Assembly (NCBI GenBank): GCA_013139905.1
Contig: WSZW01000146.1
Location: forward strand, 1 to 5,225
Direction: 5' to 3'
Length of the DNA: 5,225 nt
DNA from: an archaeon
GTDB taxonomy: Archaea; EX4484-52; B79-G9
Of the stretch, positions 1 through 4,313 are shown piece after piece (the first letter of the stretch is position 1; each line of letters begins with the position of its first letter). The notes beneath the pieces were generated by a model. The model ran no database searches and had not been told where the DNA came from. It saw only the letters and a list, made by a program, of their open reading frames with translations. The translations under genes were made by a program, and so were the position numbers.

Positions 1-659
1 ATATCATCTATTTCATCTCCAACATATTCCGGTTCTCCAAGCATGTTAGGCTCTGTATAACCAAGCATCGCATCCTCTTCATTTGATGGAATAAAAACCA
101 TTTCATCTTCTTCACCTGCAAGCATGGGAATATTAGGAGCAAGCTGTTTTGTTACTGCTAGCGCACCTGCTGCAATCATTCCTGCTGAAACTGACTGCAT
201 GATTTGACTACGTCCCATTTTTGTTGCTGCCAAAAGTATACCCATCATAATTGGAATGGCGGCTTTAATTTTTTTATTTGGAAGAGGGATAAAGTTAGCT
301 GCAACACCTGCACCAATTGCTCCTGCTGCTGCACCACCGCCCGCAACTAATGCGCGTGTTATTTTACCTTTTGGAGGTGTAGCACGTCTTGTCGTCTTTA
401 CCGCTTTTTTCTTTTTAGCCACAGAAGCCACCTTTCTAATTTTTTTGATAATTTTTTTGATAATTTTTTTCTTGACAATTTTTTTCTTGACTACTTTTTT
501 CTTGACTACTTTTTTCTTAACAGGTTTTTTCTTAACAAGTTTTTTCTTAATAGACTTTTTCTTAACAGGTTTTTTCTTAGTTGCTTTTTTTTGTAATTTC
601 CACGCTTTTTTAAAGTCACCATCTGCAAGTTTTATGTATTTTTTTTTGAGTCCTGGCAT
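1..659 (-). CDS. Lysine-repeat, glycine/alanine-rich membrane-active protein (partial, C-terminus outside window)
   Basis: Open frame of 219 codons from an ATG at 659 to the left window edge, with no stop, so the protein is C-terminally incomplete here. The start has a strong RBS (GAGGTGA, 4 nt spacer). Layout: residues 1-27 a short basic head (MPGLKKKYIKLADGDFKKAW); residues 28-67 eight pentapeptides KKK-x-[VI]; residues 68-100 further Lys/Arg-rich sequence; 103-122 a Gly/Ala-rich hydrophobic stretch; 133-147 and 155-171 two more hydrophobic stretches; from 183 an acidic region carrying MLG twice (198-200 and 206-208). The lysine repeats resemble H1-like nucleic-acid-binding tails by composition only. 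The hydrophobic part suggests membrane association. It follows four tail-anchored proteins in one operon, and the MLG core matches a motif in them, so a structural or DNA-packing role in a virion is inferred. No family is recognised. Confidence 0.88.
   Translation of the reverse strand, partial: MPGLKKKYIKLADGDFKKAWKLQKKATKKKPVKKKSIKKKLVKKKPVKKKVVKKKVVKKKIVKKKIIKKIIKKIRKVASVAKKKKAVKTTRRATPPKGKITRALVAGGGAAAGAIGAGVAANFIPLPNKKIKAAIPIMMGILLAATKMGRSQIMQSVSAGMIAAGALAVTKQLAPNIPMLAGEEDEMVFIPSNEEDAMLGYTEPNMLGEPEYVGDEIDD
459..578 (-). repeat. Eight in-frame 15-bp repeats encoding KKK-x-[VI]
   Basis: Tandem 15-bp units of the type AAG AAA AAA x x encode KKKPV, KKKSI, KKKLV, KKKPV, KKKVV, KKKVV, KKKIV, KKKII (residues 28-67 of the gene starting at 659), then decay into KKI/IKKI. 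The lysine codons are nearly constant and the last two codons vary, as expected from slippage or unequal exchange followed by drift. The variable residues stay hydrophobic (or P/S), so the pattern is probably under selection. Confidence 0.9.
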
Positions 660-663
660 TTTT

Positions 664-670
664 TCACCTC
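664..670 (-). promoter_or_regulatory. Ribosome binding site for the lysine-repeat gene
   Basis: GAGGTGA, 4 nt before the ATG at 659, one of the best matches in the window to the 3' end of 16S rRNA. It sits in the 12-nt gap after the preceding gene's TAG stop, so this gene can be initiated independently of coupling. Confidence 0.85.
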
Positions 671-671
671 A

Positions 672-1193
672 CTATTTTTTGTCTTTTATATATAATAACA
701 AGCCAATAGCCCCTACTACAACAACGGGAATAACTATTTTCTTGGTTGTTTGCTCAACACCTTCTTTTAGATTATCTGCTATTTTTTCAAAAACATTTTT
801 TTCAGAACTTAATTTTGTTTTTAATTTTTTAGCTTCAATTTCTGCCTTTGGGTTCCATTTTGACAAAGGAATTTTTCCTTTTATTGCTAGATTGTAAATT
901 GCCAAAAAATAATACAGAACGAAAACTTTAGGCAGTCCCATTTTTTCAGAAATTATACTTGCCATTTCATAACTATCTTTGTTCCATTTTATAAAATCAC
1001 CACTGCCTGATATTTTATTTATAGGTTTGTGACCTTTAACAATTAACGCCATATATTGTGTGTTTAAGTTTAAAATTATCCTTGTCCGTGTAGCATATTT
1101 GCGCAGATATGGCAAGCCTTTTGTTAATCGTAATAGGTAGCTTTTGACTGTGTCTGACCACCCAAAACCCATCAATTCAACATCGTTTATCAT
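672..1193 (-). CDS. 173-aa C-terminal tail-anchored protein with N-terminal ELMG motif
   Basis: ATG at 1193, one base after the TAA of the upstream gene, with no good RBS of its own (an A-rich leader), so translation is probably coupled. Residues 5-12 read VELMGFGW, matching the motif in the three neighbouring tail-anchored proteins. The middle (13-150) is mixed and rather aromatic, with a hydrophobic patch at 89-103 (PKVFVLYYFLAIYNL) that may be a second membrane or buried helix. Residues 117-150 look like a charged amphipathic helix. Residues 153-169 (IVIPVVVVGAIGLLLYI) form a clear transmembrane helix, followed by KDKK. That gives an N-out or N-in tail anchor whose side cannot be told. No family is recognised. 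A structural membrane protein of a virus is inferred from context; a lysis role is possible. Confidence 0.85.
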   Translation of the reverse strand: MINDVELMGFGWSDTVKSYLLRLTKGLPYLRKYATRTRIILNLNTQYMALIVKGHKPINKISGSGDFIKWNKDSYEMASIISEKMGLPKVFVLYYFLAIYNLAIKGKIPLSKWNPKAEIEAKKLKTKLSSEKNVFEKIADNLKEGVEQTTKKIVIPVVVVGAIGLLLYIKDKK

Positions 1194-1194
1194 T

Positions 1195-1896
1195 TTATTT
1201 TTTTTTCATTGTTAGAACTGCAATAACAACACCACCGCCAATTATAAGCGGTAACATTTTTTTTATTTTATCCTGGTCAAACTCTTTTTTGTCTGATATT
1301 ACAACAGGCAACGCTGTCTGTTGTGGTATTGGTTGTAGAGGCTGTATTACTGGTTGTTGTAGAGCTTGGGCATTTCTTGGGTCATCGTAGTATTGAGGCT
1401 CTACACTCTGTTGTGCCACTTGTGGCTCCATTTCCAATGCTTGGTCTCTGTTTTGTGATCTAGATTTCATTCTTGATCTAAAGCGTGAGAATAGAGATTC
1501 TGGTAATCCCTTTTGGCCTTTGATCATACGTTTTAATCTAACAGCTCTTACGATGCGTCTCAATCGCCGTCCTGGTATAAGTCTAGTCAATGCACCTTTT
1601 ATGGCTGCACGCCTAACTTTCCGCCTCAATTTTCGTCTGTCTCTAGGTGACATGTTTTTCATTTTGTCACGTAATTTAAACAATCGTCTTTTGCGTCTTT
1701 GTATCCAGCGTTTAAATGGACCACCCATAAATTCAGGATAATCAATATATTCTTCAATTACATCTTCCTCACCCATCAATTCAAGAGCGTAGTCAACTTC
1801 TTCTTGTGTTGGTTCGTCATCACCTTCAATGTACATTTCTGGATAAGTATTTATGCTTGTAATAGGTTCATAACCATAAAAAGTTTCATTTACCAT
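1195..1896 (-). CDS. 233-aa tail-anchored protein: acidic head, very basic middle, Q/P-rich linker
   Basis: ATG at 1896 preceded by AAAAGGAA, a good RBS. Regions: 1-57 strongly acidic and carrying two copies of the operon motif, ELMGEED (39-45) and YPEFMGGPF (53-61); 62-150 extremely Arg/Lys-rich (runs such as RRKRRLFKLRDK and RRKLRRKVRR), compatible with nucleic-acid or membrane-surface binding; 152-197 Gln/Pro-rich and probably unstructured; 214-230 a hydrophobic helix (LPLIIGGGVVIAVLTM); then KKK. The abrupt acid-to-base switch falls exactly at the MGGPF motif. Its layout matches the 148-aa gene just upstream closely enough to suggest paralogy. Function unknown. A virion membrane protein, or a basic protein kept inactive by an acidic leader, is inferred. 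Confidence 0.88.
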   Translation of the reverse strand: MVNETFYGYEPITSINTYPEMYIEGDDEPTQEEVDYALELMGEEDVIEEYIDYPEFMGGPFKRWIQRRKRRLFKLRDKMKNMSPRDRRKLRRKVRRAAIKGALTRLIPGRRLRRIVRAVRLKRMIKGQKGLPESLFSRFRSRMKSRSQNRDQALEMEPQVAQQSVEPQYYDDPRNAQALQQPVIQPLQPIPQQTALPVVISDKKEFDQDKIKKMLPLIIGGGVVIAVLTMKKK

Positions 1897-1923
1897 AATT
1901 AATTCCTTTTAAAATTTTGAAAT

Positions 1924-2370
1924 TTATTTTTTCTTTTTTTTATTCATAATAGCAAATAAAAGCAAGGGGACACCTACTACTGCTATTAATGGTACATTTC
2001 CAAGACCAGGTATATTAATATTTTGTCCACTTGGCATCATAGATTGATTCATTGTTCCTGGCATACCAGGAACAGTCCGATTTTCAATTTGTCCGGTTTG
2101 CGGGTTCAAAAACTGTAATCCACCTTGCTGACTATATGATATGCTTCCCGCTGGAGTACTCACACTATAATTCCCTCCACCACCTCCGGCTTTTCTTTTA
2201 GCTCTTCTTTCACGTACCCTGGTTACAATACGCTTAAAAAGTTTCCGAAACGGCCCGGCCATGAAATCTGGGTCACTTGTATCATATCCCATGATCTCAG
2301 CTTGATGAATTACTTGGTCAATTGTTGGTGTAAGTCGTTTCATGTTTTCAATATTATAATCATTTGTCAT
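1924..2370 (-). CDS. 148-aa tail-anchored protein, paralogue-like of the 233-aa neighbour
   Basis: I place the start at the ATG at 2370 (MTNDYNIENM), because AGGAG lies 8 nt before it; an in-frame ATG at 2400 would add ten residues but has no RBS and lies deeper in the upstream gene. Regions: an N-terminal head with EIMGYD (25-30) and DPDFMAGPF (33-41); a basic stretch 42-60 (RKLFKRIVTRVRERRAKRK); a run of five glycines (62-66); a Gly/Gln/Pro/Met-rich linker to about 125; a hydrophobic helix 126-142 (VPLIAVVGVPLLLFAIM); and a KKKKK end. The start overlaps the lipoprotein gene by 11 nt, and 27 nt separate its stop from the next gene. The doublet motif, the basic block and the tail anchor repeat the plan of the 233-aa protein. 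No known family is recognised. Confidence 0.88.
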   Translation of the reverse strand: MTNDYNIENMKRLTPTIDQVIHQAEIMGYDTSDPDFMAGPFRKLFKRIVTRVRERRAKRKAGGGGGNYSVSTPAGSISYSQQGGLQFLNPQTGQIENRTVPGMPGTMNQSMMPSGQNINIPGLGNVPLIAVVGVPLLLFAIMNKKKKK

Positions 2371-2629
2371 TTTTAACACTCCTGGCTGTGTCTGGTTCAA
2401 AGAGTTTTTTACCTAACAAAAAAAATGGTACTACTATTGTTTCGCAAAAAAGTATTGATAAAACCACCGATTTTTTTCTTAATTTATAATCATAGTCAGG
2501 GTGTTTTTTTTCGGGTGTAAAAATTCCATAATGTGGAATACATTTTTTATCTATCATTTTGCAAGTTGAAAAACAATTTATAAAAATCAAAGAGAATAAT
2601 GTAATTAATAACAAAAATTTTATTTTCAT
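2360..2629 (-). CDS. 89-aa secreted or lipoprotein-like protein, possibly YceK/YidQ-like
   Basis: ATG at 2629 overlaps the TGA of the preceding gene as ATGA (4 nt), a classic coupled start. The N-terminus (MKIKFLLLITLFSLIFINC) is a signal sequence with a short basic n-region and a long h-region ending at Cys19. The lipobox would be F-I-N-C, which is non-canonical at -1; Cys23 is an alternative. Two further cysteines are at 30 and 62. Residues 54-72 (SVVLSILFCETIVVPFFLL) are hydrophobic and recall the S-l-v-x-D/E-T-l-l-l-P stretch that I remember from small YceK/YidQ lipoproteins, and Y-x-G-x-F at 34-37 fits loosely. That assignment is tentative. An outer-membrane spanin-like or virion membrane role is also possible. 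Of the genes from 3048 leftward it is the one with an N-terminal export signal instead of a C-terminal anchor. Confidence 0.8.
   Translation of the reverse strand: MKIKFLLLITLFSLIFINCFSTCKMIDKKCIPHYGIFTPEKKHPDYDYKLRKKSVVLSILFCETIVVPFFLLGKKLFEPDTARSVKNDK
2379..2383 (-). promoter_or_regulatory. RBS that fixes the start of the 148-aa gene
   Basis: AGGAG with an 8-nt spacer to the ATG at 2370, located inside the end of the upstream lipoprotein gene. It decides in favour of the shorter protein over the ATG at 2400. Confidence 0.8.
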
Positions 2630-3048
2630 TTTTTTCCCATCATGTAATAAATTCCTAAACCAGCAACACCAAACATTAATAATTTATTGCGCTGTTTTTG
2701 TTTTTGTTGCATTATCATATAATTTTGAATTGCTATTTTTCGTCTATTTTCCTGCTCTATAGCTTGTTGTGCTTTTTTTCTTTTGCGTTCAGCTCTACGT
2801 TTTCTTACAACAGAACCTATTGCACCACCAACGACTGTTCCAATTTTAATTGCGACCTGTGCGATTTTAGCCCATGGAAGACCTAATAATTCAGGGTATT
2901 TATATTCTAAATATTCCGTATTTTCATTAGAAAAGTCACCCGATAGTAAATTGTAATACTCATCATTAGTTAGTATATTTTTCAAATTCACAGTTTGGTT
3001 TTCATCACCAAATAATGTAACTAATTTTGGGTTATAAGACTTCTGCAT
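2626..3048 (-). CDS. 140-aa tail-anchored protein with YPELLGLPW motif
   Basis: ATG at 3048 with a modest RBS (AGGT, 5 nt spacer); it overlaps the end of the transglutaminase-like gene by 17 nt. Residues 1-50 are acidic to neutral (many D, E, N); 51-59 read YPELLGLPW, the family motif; 62-81 a Gly-containing hydrophobic stretch (IAQVAIKIGTVVGGAIGSVV) that could span or insert into a membrane; 82-92 a basic block (RKRRAERKRKK); 93-121 Gln/Lys-rich, probably helical; 123-137 a C-terminal hydrophobic helix (LLMFGVAGLGIYYMM), then GKK. It shares motif, charge switch and tail anchor with the 148-, 173- and 233-aa proteins but differs in having the extra hydrophobic segment right after the motif. 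Function unknown; a viral membrane or structural protein is inferred. Confidence 0.87.
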   Translation of the reverse strand: MQKSYNPKLVTLFGDENQTVNLKNILTNDEYYNLLSGDFSNENTEYLEYKYPELLGLPWAKIAQVAIKIGTVVGGAIGSVVRKRRAERKRKKAQQAIEQENRRKIAIQNYMIMQQKQKQRNKLLMFGVAGLGIYYMMGKK

Positions 3049-3496
3049 TTGTGACCTGTTTTTTCTCGAATAATTTATAATGTTTGTATGTCGCGTCTAT
3101 ATTTTCCCATTGGTTATTTATAAACCCTTGAACAAAAACGTGATGTATTCGGCCGTTTTGCTTGCGTGAAGACCCGATTAATCTATACGGTACGCCTGCA
3201 TTTTTTAAATATGATGCAATCAAAAGAGCCTTTTTCTTGCAATCCATTCCTAAACCTTGCAAGTTCAAAATGTGTTTTGGTCTGGAAATAACTTCAATTG
3301 GTGCATGATCTTTTCTGTATTTTATTTTTCTTACCAGGTCGAAAAAATCTGGCAATGATAAATCTTGTAATGGAACATTTCGACCACTTCTTTTTAAGTA
3401 TATTTTTTTCAAGTCTCCTGAAAATAATTCTATTAAATTGTACATTCCATGTGATGTTTGTTTCTTGTCATTTAAATCAGTAATCCGTTCTATCAT
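3032..3496 (-). CDS. Transglutaminase-like (papain-fold) cysteine enzyme, 154 aa
   Basis: The C-terminal half has the transglutaminase-like core: G-L-G-M-D-C-K-K-K-A with candidate nucleophile Cys86, I-H-H-V-F-V with His119, and W-E-N-I-D-A-T-Y with Asp134, in the normal order and spacing of a Cys-His-Asp triad; A-S-Y-L-K-x-A-G-V-P-Y-R-L after the Cys is typical of the family. This superfamily contains both amide cross-linkers and proteases, so the reaction is open. No signal peptide or membrane helix is seen, so it is probably cytoplasmic. I choose the ATG at 3496 (MIERITDLND), because the frame further up to 3580 runs through a terminator-like hairpin and gives an Asn/Lys/Tyr-rich non-protein-like leader. 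There is no RBS; a TATAAT 6 nt upstream suggests a leaderless transcript. It heads the downstream operon of tail-anchored proteins and could process or cross-link them. Confidence 0.83.
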   Translation of the reverse strand: MIERITDLNDKKQTSHGMYNLIELFSGDLKKIYLKRSGRNVPLQDLSLPDFFDLVRKIKYRKDHAPIEVISRPKHILNLQGLGMDCKKKALLIASYLKNAGVPYRLIGSSRKQNGRIHHVFVQGFINNQWENIDATYKHYKLFEKKQVTNAEVL

Positions 3497-3502
3497 ACTG
3501 TT

Positions 3503-3508
3503 ATTATA
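3503..3508 (-). promoter_or_regulatory. Candidate -10 element giving a leaderless mRNA for the transglutaminase-like gene
   Basis: A perfect TATAAT lies 6 nt before the ATG at 3496, so the usual transcription start would fall on the A of ATG. The -35 at 17 nt spacing (TGGTTA) is poor. A TAAATTTG further upstream also fits the Bacteroidetes-type TAnnTTTG, but I see no paired -33 TTG. It sits just downstream of the terminator-like hairpin, which makes a new transcription unit plausible. In DNA this AT-rich, chance is a real alternative. Confidence 0.4.
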
Positions 3509-3534
3509 GTTAATAAATTCAAATTTAACCACAT

Positions 3535-3605
3535 AAAAAAAAGACCATCTTTTATTCTTGTTTTTATAAATATTATTCATATTTAATAAGAAAAAAAGGT
3601 GGTCT
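3535..3605 (-). terminator. Intrinsic-terminator-like hairpin ending the upstream operon
   Basis: Read on the minus strand, AGACCACCTTTTTTTCTT (3605-3588) can pair with AAGAATAAAAGATGGTCT (3559-3542), 16 of 18 positions matching, with a 28-nt loop, and the 3' arm runs straight into seven more T (3541-3535). It lies 26 nt after the TAA of the 59-aa gene and before the transglutaminase-like gene. The long loop and AT-rich inner stem make it weaker than a textbook terminator. On the plus strand one mismatch becomes a G-U pair but no T run follows, so minus-strand termination is the better reading. Confidence 0.6.
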
Positions 3606-3617
3606 AAAAGATCTTTT
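3606..3617. repeat. Perfect 12-bp palindrome AAAAGATCTTTT
   Basis: A self-complementary 12-mer directly upstream of the terminator-like stem. A second overlapping inverted repeat, CTAAAAG (3604-3610) with CTTTTAG (3618-3624), uses the same bases. Its AAAAGAT also resembles part of the terminator's 3' arm, so alternative folding is conceivable, but the sequence is AT-rich and it may be incidental. Confidence 0.4.
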
Positions 3618-3631
3618 CTTTTAGCAACATT

Positions 3632-3811
3632 TTAATGTTTTTTAATATACGATATTACCCCATCTATTACTTTTAATGAAATTATGTCACAATCAACGAC
3701 AAAACCAGTATTTAAAACATTAAGCAATGTCTTTTTTTTCCCCTGTCGTTTTCGCAGTTTTTTCAAATAGTGCAGAACGAAGACCTTTTCAATTTTTTTT
3801 AATTTAATCAT
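3632..3811 (-). CDS. 59-aa lysine-rich protein of unknown function
   Basis: ATG at 3811, TAA at 3634-3632, following the TGA of the 82-aa gene after 18 nt. There is no clear RBS; the leader is A/T-rich. The protein begins MIKLKKIEKVFVLHYLKKL, a basic amphipathic segment, has a Lys/Arg/Gln block (17-27), and then a more hydrophobic C-terminal half containing VVDCDIISLKVIDG. Its opening IKLKKIE and its V-D-C are echoed in the 48-aa gene (IKIKKIE and IVDC), and KVFVLHY resembles KVFVLYY in the 173-aa protein. It is the last gene before the terminator-like hairpin. Codon use resembles its neighbours. No family is recognised. Confidence 0.7.
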   Translation of the reverse strand: MIKLKKIEKVFVLHYLKKLRKRQGKKKTLLNVLNTGFVVDCDIISLKVIDGVISYIKKH

Positions 3812-3829
3812 TTTTTATATATTTTTTAT

Positions 3830-4078
3830 TCAGTGGGGTTTTTTCTTATTTTTTGAAACATCTTTTTCGGGTTCTTTTTCTGGCTTCTTTTCTTCAATAT
3901 CTAAAACAGCTTCACATTTTGCAGCATCCACAAAAGTAAAACCTTTTGACTTTGAAAATAACAAAAATAAAATCTTTCTTTCAAAACCAACATTTTCATA
4001 TTTAATATCATAAACAAAAGAAGTTTCAATTTTAGCTGAATCGTTTAAATATTTAACTTCAAAATCTTTTTTTTTCAT
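3830..4078 (-). CDS. 82-aa unknown protein with charged Lys/Glu/Pro tail
   Basis: ATG at 4078 with a clear RBS (AAGGGG, 6-nt spacer). Residues 1-60 look like a small compact domain with alternating hydrophobic residues (KIETSFVYDIKYENVGFE, then KILFLLF, then FTFVDAAKCEAVLD), probably beta-rich. Residues 61-82 are a low-complexity Lys/Glu/Pro tail (EEKKPEKEPEKDVSKNKKKPH). There is no signal or membrane helix beyond the short ILFLLF patch. It is the first gene after the 76-nt gap carrying a promoter-like palindrome. I do not recognise a family. Confidence 0.78.
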   Translation of the reverse strand: MKKKDFEVKYLNDSAKIETSFVYDIKYENVGFERKILFLLFSKSKGFTFVDAAKCEAVLDIEEKKPEKEPEKDVSKNKKKPH

Positions 4079-4113
4079 GAGCTACCCCTTTTTTTTGTTA
4101 GTGTTATAAACTT

Positions 4114-4131
4114 ATTATATAACAATATAAT
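4114..4131 (-). promoter_or_regulatory. Promoter/operator-like palindrome upstream of the 82-aa gene
   Basis: ATTATAT-AACA-ATATAAT is a perfect 7-bp inverted repeat with a 4-nt spacer in the only open gap of the upstream block. On the minus strand it contains TATAAT (4119-4114), about 35 nt before the ATG at 4078, giving a short leader that includes the AAGGGG RBS. No convincing -35 is seen at 16-18 nt. The symmetry could be a repressor site overlapping a -10, or just AT-rich chance. Confidence 0.4.
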
Positions 4132-4154
4132 TGTTTTTTTTGTGTTTATAATTA

Positions 4155-4313
4155 CTATTTATGATATTCGTCAGATGTTCCAAAAATATCATAATACGCA
4201 TCTTTTTTTTTAATTGTTTTACCGCAATCAGAACAAGTGCAAGTTTCTTCAAATTCGTGATTAATTTTAGCCTTTTTTTTCTTTTTGATTTTTCTTTTTA
4301 TTGTTCTTAACAT
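4155..4313 (-). CDS. 52-aa CxCxxC putative zinc-binding protein
   Basis: Found by frame reading: ATG at 4313, TAG at 4157-4155, with a good RBS (GAGAGG, 9-nt spacer). Residues 1-16 are very basic (MLRTIKRKIKKKKKAK); 24-29 read C-T-C-S-D-C followed by GK, like one half of a zinc ribbon; His19 and His51 could supply the fourth ligand. A single CxCxxC with no second CxxC is incomplete for a standard ribbon, so it may bind metal as a dimer or with the histidines. The basic head plus metal knuckle suggests nucleic-acid binding (inference). It overlaps the 3' end of the 66-aa gene by 47 nt in another frame, and its RBS lies inside that gene. Confidence 0.72.
   Translation of the reverse strand: MLRTIKRKIKKKKKAKINHEFEETCTCSDCGKTIKKKDAYYDIFGTSDEYHK

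Noticed and set aside
421..600. 15-bp periodic repeats as a CRISPR or iteron array
   Set aside because: The units are contiguous, without spacers, and keep the reading frame of a lysine-rich protein, so they are coding repeats.
256..897. A 213-codon plus-strand frame
   Set aside because: It is the antisense of the lysine-repeat and 173-aa genes; its FFLTTFFLTT-type runs are just the complement of the KKK repeats, and it has no RBS.
1520..1902. Two plus-strand frames of 73 and 67 codons
   Set aside because: Both lie antisense to the 233-aa gene, which has an RBS, a coherent domain plan and operon spacing.
1897..1923. AAATTT/AAAATTTTA symmetry between the 148- and 233-aa genes as a terminator
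   Set aside because: Only A/T pairs, no stable stem and no proper T run after it; the space is explained by the RBS of the 233-aa gene.
2371..2400. A ten-residue extension of the 148-aa gene to ATG 2400
   Set aside because: No RBS before 2400, whereas AGGAG with an 8-nt spacer precedes ATG 2370.
2559..3483. Plus-strand frames of about 61-67 codons at 2559-2762, 2698-2886 and 3298-3483
   Set aside because: All are antisense to well-supported minus-strand genes and are rich in Phe/Ser from complementing Lys codons.
3497..3580. An N-terminal extension of the transglutaminase-like gene to ATG 3580
   Set aside because: The extra 28 residues are Asn/Lys/Tyr/Phe-rich with no domain character, there is no RBS, and the DNA is part of the terminator-like hairpin. 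Not fully excluded.
3606..3632. An eight-codon frame (MLLKEKIF) after the 59-aa gene
   Set aside because: Too short, no RBS, and it ends in the palindrome before the terminator; a leader peptide cannot be supported from the sequence alone.
4162..4191. ATGATATT ... AATATCAT inverted repeat
   Set aside because: It lies wholly within the 52-aa coding sequence, has a 16-nt loop and no T run; an AT-rich coincidence is more likely than a regulatory hairpin.
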